The notes under the pieces: model-generated
The model's input: the letters and a program-made list of their open reading frames with translations, nothing else
Told to the model about the DNA's origin: nothing
The model's database searches: none
Source of the DNA: Bacillota bacterium
GTDB lineage: Bacteria; Bacillota; Sulfobacillia; JAJZYS01; JAJYTV01
Assembly (NCBI GenBank): GCA_021810725.1
Contig: JAJZIE010000116.1
Location: forward strand, 1 to 7,351
Direction of reading: 5' to 3'
DNA length: 7,351 nt
Shown here: piece by piece, positions 1 through 6,184 of the stretch
Layout of the letters: every line of letters begins with the position of its first letter
Position numbering within the stretch: the stretch's first letter is position 1
Program-made: the position numbers and the translations under genes

Positions 1-200
1 TGCGGCTGTCATCGCGGCGGAGACGAGCGAGGGCCTACTGCCGGTTCGGGCATGAACTGCCAATAGAAGGGTCTCAGGCACCTGCTCGGCGAAGCCCTCA
101 ACTGGCACGTCGGCCGGGTGGTGATCACCCACATGGATCGGCTGCTGCGATTAGGGGCGCAACGCTTCGCCATCCGCATAGCGGTAGCCTCGTCAGCCCG
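1..200 (+). pseudogene. Remnant of IS607-family serine recombinase (TnpA), middle part
   Basis: Reading frame 1 gives, from base 43, GSGMNCQ, then a TAG stop at 64-66, then KGLRHLLGEALNWHVGRVV and ITHMDRLLRLG up to about base 160. This follows the known IS607 TnpA core pattern (D-x-GSGLN-x-KRKG-x-x-x-LL ... RVV-x-x-x-KDRL-x-RFG). The TAG falls at the usually basic K/R position. Before base 43 and after about 165 the similarity fades, suggesting further frameshifts or decay. IS607 TnpA is a small serine recombinase that moves its element, usually beside a TnpB gene; no TnpB is recognisable here. The catalytic-serine segment would lie left of the window. Identification rests on motif memory and covers only about 40 residues. 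The copy is surely inactive. Confidence 0.6.
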
Positions 201-305
201 CCGATGCCTTCGGGCGCGGTGGAGGCCTGGTTTGCCGCCTCGACGGGAAACGGCGGCTGGGGGCATCGCACCAACTCCCCGCTTTGATGCAGTAAAGTGT
301 GCTTT

Positions 306-316
306 GAGGTGACCTC
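306..316 (+). promoter_or_regulatory. Shine-Dalgarno-like palindrome before the EAL-like gene
   Basis: GAGGTGACCTC is a perfect palindrome around its central G, and its left half (GAGGTG, 306-311) is a good Shine-Dalgarno sequence. It lies 7 nt before a CTG at 319 that is in frame with the downstream gene, but about 34 nt before the GTG at 346, which has no purine-rich box of its own. It therefore argues for the CTG start. The palindrome could also be a small operator or could hide the ribosome site by pairing with itself. Confidence 0.4.
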
Positions 317-345
317 CTCTGACCTTCTCCGGCGCCCGCGTCCAC

Positions 346-1035
346 GTGCGCACGATCCTCTCGAGCCGTCAGCTCGGACATGTCTTCGCTCCGGTGTGGC
401 ACGCCCAAACCGGTGCGCTGTTCGGTTTTGACGCCACTCCCCGCTTCGTGAACGGCATGTCCTGGCATGAGGCCGTCTTTGCCGCCCGGGAGATGGGAGA
501 ACTCGGGGAGCTCGCGTCGCTGTCGCTGCTTTCCGCCGTGCGCACGGGTTGGCAGCTTCCCGGACGCCTCAAGGTGCCGGTAGGGCCAGCGCAGGACATG
601 GACTGCGCGCTCCCCTGGGACAGGCTGCTGCGCAAGAGCCGGGAAGTCGTCATCGACGTGGATCTCGCCCTGGACGGCCTGGAGGAGGCCTCGACGCGGA
701 CACTGGAGGCGTGCCGCGCGGCGGGCGTTTCGATCGCGCTCTCGGCGCGGGACGCGCAGACGCTTCGCGTGGCGCTTACCCGCTTGCGGCCAGACATCGT
801 CCGCATGGACGCCTCGCGGCTGCGTGGCGATGATGGCGCGGCCACCCTGTCCCGCGTCCACGACGCCGGGGCGCTACTGCTCTGCGACGGCGTCGGGCAG
901 GGCTCGGACGTGACCGCCTTCGCCGGTCTCGGCTGCGACCTTGTCGCGGGGCCGGCGCTTGGGCGGCCTGCTCCGGCCGACGCCTGGACCCCCGCGCGGA
1001 TCGGCCTCAGCTGGCCTTTCGGAGCGTCCCTGTGA
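346..1035 (+). CDS. Degenerate EAL-domain protein, probably catalytically inactive
   Basis: A 229-residue single-domain protein with the EAL phosphodiesterase layout but lost active-site residues. Position by position, G-x-E-A-L-x-R reads GFDATPR (residues 27-33); the E-x-T-E strand reads VIDVDL; the DDFGTG loop reads SARDAQ, with Ser133 and Ala134 in place of the two metal-binding Asp; K-x-D reads RMD; AEGVE reads CDGVG; QGY-x-x-x-x-P reads AGPALGRP. The fold cues G-V-x-I-A-L, R-P-D-I-V and G-C-D-L-V-x-G are kept. In known families such EAL domains do not cleave c-di-GMP but may bind it or a protein partner. No membrane segment or signal peptide is seen. Its stop overlaps the next gene's GTG by 4 nt, so the two are probably translated together. 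The start is uncertain: GTG 346 lacks a ribosome site, whereas an in-frame CTG at 319 sits 7 nt after GAGGTG and would add nine residues. EAL assignment is fairly sure; function is inferred. Confidence 0.8.
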   Translation: MRTILSSRQLGHVFAPVWHAQTGALFGFDATPRFVNGMSWHEAVFAAREMGELGELASLSLLSAVRTGWQLPGRLKVPVGPAQDMDCALPWDRLLRKSREVVIDVDLALDGLEEASTRTLEACRAAGVSIALSARDAQTLRVALTRLRPDIVRMDASRLRGDDGAATLSRVHDAGALLLCDGVGQGSDVTAFAGLGCDLVAGPALGRPAPADAWTPARIGLSWPFGASL

Positions 1036-2051
1036 GCCGGCATTTCTGGCGCGGGGGGCGGCGGACGCGCTTCCCGGGGCGCAACGAGTGGCGCTGGCAC
1101 CTCCAGCTGCAGGCGGAACGCCTCGCCTCGCCGCTGCGCATCGCGGCGATCCTCGCCTTTCTCATCCTTTGGCCCATCCTGCGACCGGAAAGCCCGCCGC
1201 CGACGAACGGAATCGTGCCGGTGCTGCTCATCGGTCTCTTCCTCTACGCGGTGCTCGATTTCCTCGTCCTGCGCCTGCGTCCGAACCTCGTGGCCCGCTT
1301 CCCCTACGGCTCCGTGCTGCTCGACTTCGTCTTCGCGGTCTCCTTGAGCGCCGCCACCGGTGGAGGAAGGAGCCCCATCTTCCCGATCCTCTTCCTCGGC
1401 GTCGCGAGTGCCGTCCTGCGCCTGGGCACCTGGCCCGGCCTTGTCAGCACCGGCCTCTACGCCGCAGGGGCCTACCTGATGGACCCGAGGAGTCCCTTCC
1501 TAGTGCCCGTCCTTCTGCTGCTGGGCATCAGTCTCAGCCTTTGGGGCACGCAGATCCTCGACGATCGCGTGGAGCACCTCAGGGATCCCTTGACCGGCGC
1601 GTTCACGCGCGCCTACGCCCTCTTCCACCTGGAGCGCCTGCTCGAGCAGCGCAAGACGTTCTGCGTCGGACTGATCGATCTCGACCACTTCAAGGCGGTC
1701 AACGACAAGGTCGGCCACGTGGCGGGCGACGCCGTCCTGCAGCAATACGTGCACCGGATCCAGTCCGGGCTGCGCGCCGGCGACCTCATGGGCCGCTTTG
1801 GCGGCGACGAACTCCTGGTCGTCTTCGAAGGCGTGTCGCTGGCCGACGCCCTGCCGATCGCGGAGCGGCTGCGCGAGATGGTGGCGAGCCAGCCGATCCG
1901 CGTGCCGGATTCCGCCGAGACCGTCTCGCTCACCGTATCGATCGGGCTGATCGAGGCGCTTCCAGGCACCCGGACGCCCGATCTTCTGCGCCGCGTCGAC
2001 ACCTGCCTCTACCAGTCCAAGCGCATGCGCAACGAGGTATCTGCCTGCTGA
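1032..2051 (+). CDS. Membrane-anchored GGDEF protein, putative diguanylate cyclase (GGDEL variant)
   Basis: A 339-residue protein that probably makes c-di-GMP from two GTP at the inner face of the membrane. A basic N-terminus is followed by six likely transmembrane helices (about 34-50, 61-82, 92-108, 114-130, 134-150, 155-174), then a GGDEF domain (about 183-335). The domain keeps DPLTG (185-189), the metal-site LIDLDHFK (214-221), ND (224-225), the SIGLIEA strand and a LYQSK segment. The signature is GGDEL (257-261), with Leu replacing the usual Phe. An RxxD product-inhibition site (RAGD, 248-251) stands exactly five residues before it. No PAS, GAF or other known sensor domain is seen, so the helical part is the probable sensor. 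The gene starts with GTG inside the stop of the EAL-like gene (GTGA overlap), which indicates translational coupling and joint work. Activity with GGDEL is likely but not certain. Confidence 0.9.
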   Translation: MSRHFWRGGRRTRFPGRNEWRWHLQLQAERLASPLRIAAILAFLILWPILRPESPPPTNGIVPVLLIGLFLYAVLDFLVLRLRPNLVARFPYGSVLLDFVFAVSLSAATGGGRSPIFPILFLGVASAVLRLGTWPGLVSTGLYAAGAYLMDPRSPFLVPVLLLLGISLSLWGTQILDDRVEHLRDPLTGAFTRAYALFHLERLLEQRKTFCVGLIDLDHFKAVNDKVGHVAGDAVLQQYVHRIQSGLRAGDLMGRFGGDELLVVFEGVSLADALPIAERLREMVASQPIRVPDSAETVSLTVSIGLIEALPGTRTPDLLRRVDTCLYQSKRMRNEVSAC

Positions 2052-2055
2052 AAGG

Positions 2056-2319
2056 TCACTCTTGGGCGGCGTGCTGCCGCATTCGCCGCAGCAAGTCGCG
2101 CGCTCCCTCCACCAACTCCTCGCGCATGGGGAATTCCGGCAGGTCAAAGGCGAGAGAAAGCACCGCCCCGACATAGGCGGTGGGACCGCCGAGGCGATGT
2201 ACAAGGTCCAGCAGGATCGCGTCGGGCAGGTATGGCTGCGTGACCGTCAGCATGACGGCCATCCCGGCAAGCTGATTTTTCGTGTCCCTGTCGGGTGCTC
2301 CCTGATCCATGTCGCGCAA
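2056..2319 (-). CDS. Small protein of unknown function (87 aa)
   Basis: I do not recognise this protein. It starts with TTG (2317-2319), chosen because GAGGTG (minus strand, 2325-2330) lies 5 nt upstream; an in-frame ATG three codons later is the alternative. Codon use is strongly G/C at third positions, as in the neighbours, which supports real coding. It has a polar N-terminus (about 1-16), a moderately hydrophobic middle (about 17-45, with MAVMLTVTQPYLPDAILLDL), a Gly/Ala/Val stretch (LGGPTAYVGAVLSLAFDL), and a charged, probably helical C-terminus (about 66-87) rich in Glu and Arg. It has no signal peptide and no Cys. It converges on the GGDEF gene with only 4 nt between the two stops, and is divergent from the XRE regulator gene, which could control it. 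A regulator-linked partner is possible but unproven. Confidence 0.6.
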   Translation of the reverse strand: MRDMDQGAPDRDTKNQLAGMAVMLTVTQPYLPDAILLDLVHRLGGPTAYVGAVLSLAFDLPEFPMREELVEGARDLLRRMRQHAAQE

Positions 2320-2357
2320 GGAGACACCTCATTCCATGCCTCTTGTGCATTGAGCGG

Positions 2358-2372
2358 ATGCCATACAGGCAT
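2358..2372. promoter_or_regulatory. Inverted repeat, candidate operator between divergent genes
   Basis: ATGCC-ATACA-GGCAT is a perfect 5-bp inverted repeat with a 5-nt spacer, in the gap between the minus-strand small gene and the XRE-type regulator. Homodimeric XRE proteins bind short dyads of this size, often in their own divergent promoters. A direct repeat TTCCATG occurs nearby at about 2333 and 2377. No convincing -35/-10 pair could be placed on either strand, so the operator role is inferred from position and symmetry only. Confidence 0.35.
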
Positions 2373-2443
2373 TTGTTCCATGTCTTACGCGTCCTTCCTG
2401 CTGGCCTGCCAGTCAGAAATGATGGTCGCAGGGAGGCCGAGAC

Positions 2444-2809
2444 GTGCAAGACCGGCGCCGACAGCTTGGCAGCCGCATCCGGCAGCTGCGGCTGGAACGC
2501 CATTTCACGCAGTCCAGGCTCGCGGAACTGGCGGAGACGGATCAAGCCCACTTGGCGCGCGTCGAACGAGGCGAGCGCTGGCCGAGCGTGCCCCTCCTGT
2601 TTCGGCTCGCGGACGGGCTTGAGGTCGATGTCGCCCGGCTGTTCCGCCGGGAGGGCGATGTGGAGGACCTGCGGGCCGACGTGCTCCTCGCGCTGCGTGA
2701 CACGAACGCGGAACAGCAGGCCTTGGCGAGCGAGATGCTGCGCATCCTGCGCAGCTCCTGGCGTCTAGGCCACAGTTCAGCACCGGACGACGAGGACGAG
2801 GGTCCCTGA
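2444..2809 (+). CDS. XRE-family helix-turn-helix transcriptional regulator
   Basis: A 121-residue DNA-binding protein of the Cro/C1 (XRE) type, probably a dimeric repressor. The HTH_3 domain spans about residues 8-67: LGSRIRQLRLERHFTQSRLA carries the first helices, then the turn and recognition helix fall in AETDQAHLARVERGERWPS, followed by the usual L-x-x-LADGLEVDVARLF closing helices. The C-terminal 50 residues are short and charged, with a helical Leu/Arg stretch and an acidic end (DDEDEG). No ligand or peptidase domain follows. The GTG start is supported by GGGAGG (2431-2436) 7 nt upstream. It is divergent from an unknown small gene, with an inverted repeat in the gap, so autoregulation and control of that gene are plausible. 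A strong hairpin follows the stop, which suggests transcription ends before the hydrolase gene. Targets cannot be read from sequence. Confidence 0.9.
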   Translation: MQDRRRQLGSRIRQLRLERHFTQSRLAELAETDQAHLARVERGERWPSVPLLFRLADGLEVDVARLFRREGDVEDLRADVLLALRDTNAEQQALASEMLRILRSSWRLGHSSAPDDEDEGP

Positions 2810-2831
2810 AGTTCAGAGATCGAACCAGGTC

Positions 2832-2864
2832 GAGGCGGAGCGGCGCGCAGGCGCCCTCCGCCTC
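2832..2864 (+). terminator. Strong hairpin after the regulator gene
   Basis: GAGGCGGAG pairs perfectly with CTCCGCCTC, and inside it GGCGC pairs with GCGCC around a GCAG loop. Together this makes 14 base pairs broken by one bulged C at 2841. It begins 22 nt after the XRE gene's stop. The downstream T-run is very weak (TTGCTG), so it is either a T-poor terminator, common in GC-rich genomes, or an RNA-stability element. Confidence 0.6.
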
Positions 2865-2994
2865 TTGCTGCCCGGGTACGGCCGGCGCGCCTGGCGGCGG
2901 CGGGTTTTCCCATCAGCCGGGCAGGGAACGGCCCGGTGGCGAAGAAGGCGAGGGGAGGGCCCAGGGAGCAGTCCCGCGGGACGATCGCCAAAGC

Positions 2995-3004
2995 GGAAGG
3001 TGAG
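2995..3004 (+). promoter_or_regulatory. Ribosome binding site deciding the hydrolase start
   Basis: GGAAGGTGAG stands 3 nt before a GTG at 3008 (about 5-8 nt from the AGGTG core) in the frame of the CocE-like gene. It is a better match than the AGGGA (2923-2927) before the upstream in-frame GTG at 2936, and it places the start where this family normally begins. Confidence 0.5.
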
Positions 3005-3007
3005 ATC

Positions 3008-4786
3008 GTGGCGGATGAAATGGTTCGGGATGCGCTCGTCAGCCTGCACGTGCCGGTGCCGATGCGGGATGGCACCCGGCTGCGCGCGAATGTCTTCCGA
3101 CCGGCGGGAGACGGGCCGTTCCCCGTCCTCCTGACCCGCACCCCCTACGGCAAGGACTTCGCCACGGGCATGCTCGGCGTCGAGCCGCTGCGGGCGGTGG
3201 AACGCGGCTATATCGTGGTGGTCCAGGACGTGCGTGGCCGCTACCGCTCCGAAGGCGAATGGCTGCCCTTCCTGCACGAGTTCGAGGACGGCTACGACAG
3301 CGTCGCCTGGGCGGCCGGCCTGCCCGGCAGCGACGGCAGGGTCGCCATGTTCGGCGGCTCCTACTTCGGCATGACGCAGTGGCAGGCGGCGGTGGGCCAG
3401 CCTCCCGGGCTCGCCGCGATGGCGCCCTCCATCACCTGGGGCAACTACCTCAACGGCAGCGTCTACCGGGGCGGCGCCCGCGAGCTCGGCCTGAGCCTGT
3501 ACTGGTATCTCGGTGCCCTGGCGCCGGGGGACGTGCTCCGGCGCTATGAAGGCAGGCCGCTCGAACTCCTGACCAAGCTCCCCGCGCTCATCGGCGCCAT
3601 CGACCATCTGCCGGCACTCTACGCCACCCTGCCGCCAGGGGACGTGCCGGACGCCGAGGGACTGCTCGCCTCCCTCAGGCGCTTCGCCGCATGGGCACCG
3701 GATGATCCCGCCTGGCGGGATCTCAACCTCGACGACCGCTACGACAAGGTCCAGGTGCCGACGTTCCACACGGCCGGCTGGTACGACATCTTCCTCGGCG
3801 AGACCCTGCGGCAGTACGGCGCGATGCTCCGTCTCGCCGAGGAACGCGGCACCCAGAAGCCGCGCCTGATGATCGGTCCCTGGACACACGGGAATTTCGT
3901 GAGCTTCAGCGGCGATGTGGAGTTCGGCATGGCGAGCTCCGGCATGCTGCTCGGCTATCAGGGCGATATGACCGAGGTGCATCTGCGCTTCTTCGACCGC
4001 GCCCTGGGACGTCCCGTTCCCTTCCCGGAGATGCCGTCGGTGGAGGTCTTCGTGATGGGCGAGAACCGCTGGCGCTACTTCCCCGCCTGGCCGGTGGCCG
4101 AGGCGCAGGAGGAGCGCTGGTACCTCACGAGCGGCGGCAACGCGAACACGGCCGCGGGCGACGGCAGGCTGGAGCGCAGCCCCTCTCGTGACGCGCGGCC
4201 GGACAGCTACGTCTACGACCCGCTCGAGCCGGTGCCGACCATCGGCGGCAGCCTCTTGATGCCCGCGAGCTACAGGGCCGGGCCGCGCGACCAAGGGCCG
4301 AACGAGGCCAGGCGGGATGTCCTCTGCTACACGAGCGAGCCGTTCGCGGAGCCGTACACCGTGATCGGCCCTGTCTCGGCCACGCTGCATGTCGCCTCGT
4401 CCGCTCCCGATACCGACTTCGTCGCCCGGCTGGTGGACGTCCATCCGGACGGACGCGCGATCAACCTCACGGACGGCATCGTCCGCGCCCGCTGGCGCCA
4501 CACCTACAGCGTCCCGGGGGAGATCCGGCCCCAGGCCCCTGAGCCGCTCAGACCGGACGAGGTCGCCGCCGTGACCATCGACCTATGGGCGACCGGCGTC
4601 ACCTTCCTGCCGGGCCACCGCCTGCGGCTCGAGGTGACGAGCAGTTCCTTCCCGCGCTGGGACCGCAACCTGAACACTGGAACGGACGAGTTCCTTGAGC
4701 CGCGCACCCCGCGCAAGGCGGAGCAGACGGTGTTCCACGACCAGGAGCACCCAAGTTTTGTCACCTTGCCGCACGTGGCCGGCTGA
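3008..4786 (+). CDS. CocE/NonD-family serine hydrolase (X-Pro dipeptidyl-peptidase S15 type)
   Basis: A 592-residue, probably cytoplasmic hydrolase of the cocaine esterase / alpha-amino-acid ester hydrolase group, cleaving esters, amides or X-Pro peptides; the true substrate is unknown. The nucleophile lies in GGSYFG (Ser118), with Asp260 in GWYDIFLGE and His294 in GPWTHGNF. These are nearly the spacings known for cocaine esterase (117/259/287). Tyr47 in TPYGK matches its oxyanion Tyr. The order is alpha/beta-hydrolase (about 1-145 and 240-350), helical cap (about 146-240), and C-terminal jelly-roll (about 355-592) with typical YVYDPLEPVPTIGG, DTDFVARLVDV and SSFPRWDRNLNTG segments. Length fits the family. 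GTG 3008 is chosen for its ribosome site; an in-frame GTG at 2936 would add 24 basic residues with no signal-peptide character. Hairpins on both sides suggest a single-gene transcript. Fold and triad are sure, specificity is not. Confidence 0.93.
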   Translation: MADEMVRDALVSLHVPVPMRDGTRLRANVFRPAGDGPFPVLLTRTPYGKDFATGMLGVEPLRAVERGYIVVVQDVRGRYRSEGEWLPFLHEFEDGYDSVAWAAGLPGSDGRVAMFGGSYFGMTQWQAAVGQPPGLAAMAPSITWGNYLNGSVYRGGARELGLSLYWYLGALAPGDVLRRYEGRPLELLTKLPALIGAIDHLPALYATLPPGDVPDAEGLLASLRRFAAWAPDDPAWRDLNLDDRYDKVQVPTFHTAGWYDIFLGETLRQYGAMLRLAEERGTQKPRLMIGPWTHGNFVSFSGDVEFGMASSGMLLGYQGDMTEVHLRFFDRALGRPVPFPEMPSVEVFVMGENRWRYFPAWPVAEAQEERWYLTSGGNANTAAGDGRLERSPSRDARPDSYVYDPLEPVPTIGGSLLMPASYRAGPRDQGPNEARRDVLCYTSEPFAEPYTVIGPVSATLHVASSAPDTDFVARLVDVHPDGRAINLTDGIVRARWRHTYSVPGEIRPQAPEPLRPDEVAAVTIDLWATGVTFLPGHRLRLEVTSSSFPRWDRNLNTGTDEFLEPRTPRKAEQTVFHDQEHPSFVTLPHVAG

Positions 4787-4795
4787 GACCAACAT

Positions 4796-4827
4796 AGCGG
4801 ACGCCGTCCCGCGGGGCGGCGTCCGCT
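4796..4827. terminator. Hairpin between convergent genes, likely bidirectional terminator
   Basis: AGCGGACGCCG and CGGCGTCCGCT form a perfect 11-bp stem around a 10-nt loop that itself contains the palindrome CCCGCGGG. It lies 9 nt after the hydrolase stop and 4 nt after the lipoprotein stop on the other strand, filling the short gap between two convergent genes. No T-run follows on either side. Confidence 0.65.
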
Positions 4828-4831
4828 GCGT

Positions 4832-5989
4832 TCACGGCGCACCGGGAATCGCGCTGTCGGGCCCGGACACCAGGCTCCAACTCCGTCCGCCGTCCAGGGT
4901 CCGGAACACCAGCGACTTCAGCACCTGCTCCTGATTCAGCAGCAAAAAGCCGATCCGGGGGCTGACGAAGTCGATCTGGTAGAGATAGTAGGACCAGTTC
5001 GGGCCGAAGTACTTCGGAATCGCCGACCCCGCAAAGGACACCCGGGACCAGTTCTGTCCCGCGTCGTCGCTGAAGTAGAGCGCCTCGTCGCGGGGGCCGC
5101 TCGCGAGGCCCGTGGCGGCAACGACCCTGCCTGCCCCGTAGAAGTCCACGAGCGGATCGTAGAGCTTCAAGCCGGGGCTCACATGCCCCCCGCGCAGGAT
5201 CCACAGGCGCGCTTCGTCCGTCACCGCCTGCATGCCGTGGCTCGGCAGGGCCTGCTGGTCTTCCCGACTCAGCTGGCCCGGTGGGTAGCGGACGGTCCAG
5301 GAACGCCCGCCATCGGTGGTCTCGTAGACGCCTGGCGCGCCGACGCCGTTCCCGTAGCCGTAGGCGTAGCCGACGACGTGGATCCCCGCGTTGGCCGAGC
5401 TGAACGTCAGAGGCCCGGCCGCTCCGAAGGCCTGGTAGCTGAGCGGGAAAAGTTCGTGCCACGTGCGCCCGCCGTCGCGTGTCTGCCAGAGCTCCGCCCG
5501 TGCCGAGACACGGCCCGTCAGCTGCTGCAGCTCGATCCACCCTGTCGAGGGGCTCACGAAGTCCACCTGCGACGGCCAGAGCGACAGATCCGTGCCGCTG
5601 GTCGGCGACGTGACATAGTGGCACCGCCAGTCGCGGCCGGCGCTCTCTGTATGGCAGGCTTCCACCCGCCCCTTCCTGCTGACGGTGGCGATCCAGGCAG
5701 CGGACGGCGAAGACGGATCCATGCTCAGGCGCTGCACCGTCGCCAGTTGCCGCGGCGTGCGCCGCGACCAGGTGCGCCCGCCGTCCCTGGTCGTGAGCAG
5801 AGCGGCGTCGCCGGAGGGCTTGACACCCGTGGCCCAGCCGCTGGATCGGCCGAACATCTGCAGCTTCAGGATCATACCGGCGAACGGTGTCGGTGGCGTC
5901 GTCTGTCCCACCGTGGGAGCGGCCGCGCAGGCGCCCAGGCTCACGCCGGTGGCGATCAGGACGGCGGCGAGAGGCACAATGCGTCGCAT
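4832..5989 (-). CDS. Secreted lipoprotein with Asp-box (BNR/sialidase-like) beta-propeller
   Basis: A 385-residue lipoprotein, probably held on the outer face of the cytoplasmic membrane. Residues 1-21 (MRRIVPLAAVLIATGVSLGAC) form a signal peptide with lipobox LGAC and the lipidated Cys21. The rest repeats Asp-boxes (S/T-x-D-x-G-x-x-W) as TTRDGGRTW (66-74), QTRDGGRTW, ETTDGGRSW, FSDDAGQNW and RTLDGGRSW. A sixth, degenerate box TESAGRDW (114-121) has lost the Asp. Between them recur blade strands such as SSGWATGV and STGWIELQ. This is the pattern of BNR / YCF48-like propellers. Asp-boxes are structural, and no sialidase arginine triad or catalytic set is apparent, so a binding or scaffold role is more likely than enzyme action. 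ATG 5989 is chosen because GGGGAGGA lies 7 nt upstream; an upstream ATG would spoil the signal peptide. It is divergent from the secreted peptidase gene. C112 and C123 could form a disulfide. Confidence 0.88.
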   Translation of the reverse strand: MRRIVPLAAVLIATGVSLGACAAAPTVGQTTPPTPFAGMILKLQMFGRSSGWATGVKPSGDAALLTTRDGGRTWSRRTPRQLATVQRLSMDPSSPSAAWIATVSRKGRVEACHTESAGRDWRCHYVTSPTSGTDLSLWPSQVDFVSPSTGWIELQQLTGRVSARAELWQTRDGGRTWHELFPLSYQAFGAAGPLTFSSANAGIHVVGYAYGYGNGVGAPGVYETTDGGRSWTVRYPPGQLSREDQQALPSHGMQAVTDEARLWILRGGHVSPGLKLYDPLVDFYGAGRVVAATGLASGPRDEALYFSDDAGQNWSRVSFAGSAIPKYFGPNWSYYLYQIDFVSPRIGFLLLNQEQVLKSLVFRTLDGGRSWSLVSGPDSAIPGAP

Positions 5990-6080
5990 TGGGCTATCCT
6001 CCCCAAGACCCATCCCACCCTCGAGGAGATATGCCACATCCTGCATGATTTTCCTGCTCGCGGCCGAGCCTAGGACGGAT

Positions 6081-6091
6081 GGACGGCGTCC
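6081..6091. promoter_or_regulatory. Palindrome in the shared divergent control region
   Basis: GGACG-G-CGTCC is a perfect inverted repeat near the middle of the 195-bp gap between the lipoprotein and peptidase genes. A second one, GCTCG-CGGC-CGAGC, lies at 6056-6069. Either could be an operator serving both genes. A TATGCT at 6146-6151 resembles a -10 box for the peptidase gene, but no good -35 box is spaced correctly. In such GC-rich DNA short palindromes arise easily, so this call is weak. Confidence 0.25.
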
Positions 6092-6184
6092 GCGGCTCTC
6101 GCGCAGATCTTGTGCGGTTTTAAGACCTCTCTAGTGCGAACCTCCTATGCTGCCATCGGAACCACCTGAACGCGAAGGGAGCTG

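Noticed and set aside
204..290. Short frame starting MPSGAVEAWFAAS and ending at TGA
   Set aside because: No ribosome site, no known similarity, and it sits in the decayed tail of the TnpA remnant.
193..861. Long minus-strand frame opposite the EAL-like gene
   Set aside because: No domain and His/Arg-rich composition; the plus strand has a readable EAL fold pattern and coupling to the next gene.
941..2176. A 411-codon plus-strand open frame across the EAL-like/GGDEF junction
   Set aside because: It runs in another frame over the well-supported GGDEF gene and gives a Pro/Arg-rich product with no motif.
2813..4501. A 562-codon open frame on the minus strand opposite the hydrolase
   Set aside because: It mirrors the plus-strand gene, whose catalytic triad and domains are clear. 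The translation is His/Arg/Ala/Gly-rich with no recognisable domain, typical of antisense frames in GC-rich DNA.
4832..5989. Lipoprotein as an active sialidase
   Set aside because: Asp-boxes alone are structural; no arginine triad, Tyr/Glu nucleophile pair or FRIP-type motif is visible.
5183..6073. Plus-strand frame opposite the lipoprotein
   Set aside because: The minus strand has a lipobox, five Asp-boxes and a ribosome site; this frame has none of these.
6110..6151. Sigma-70-like promoter (TTGTGC and TATGCT) for the peptidase gene
   Set aside because: The two boxes are 30 nt apart, too far for one promoter, and neither has a good partner at 16-18 nt.
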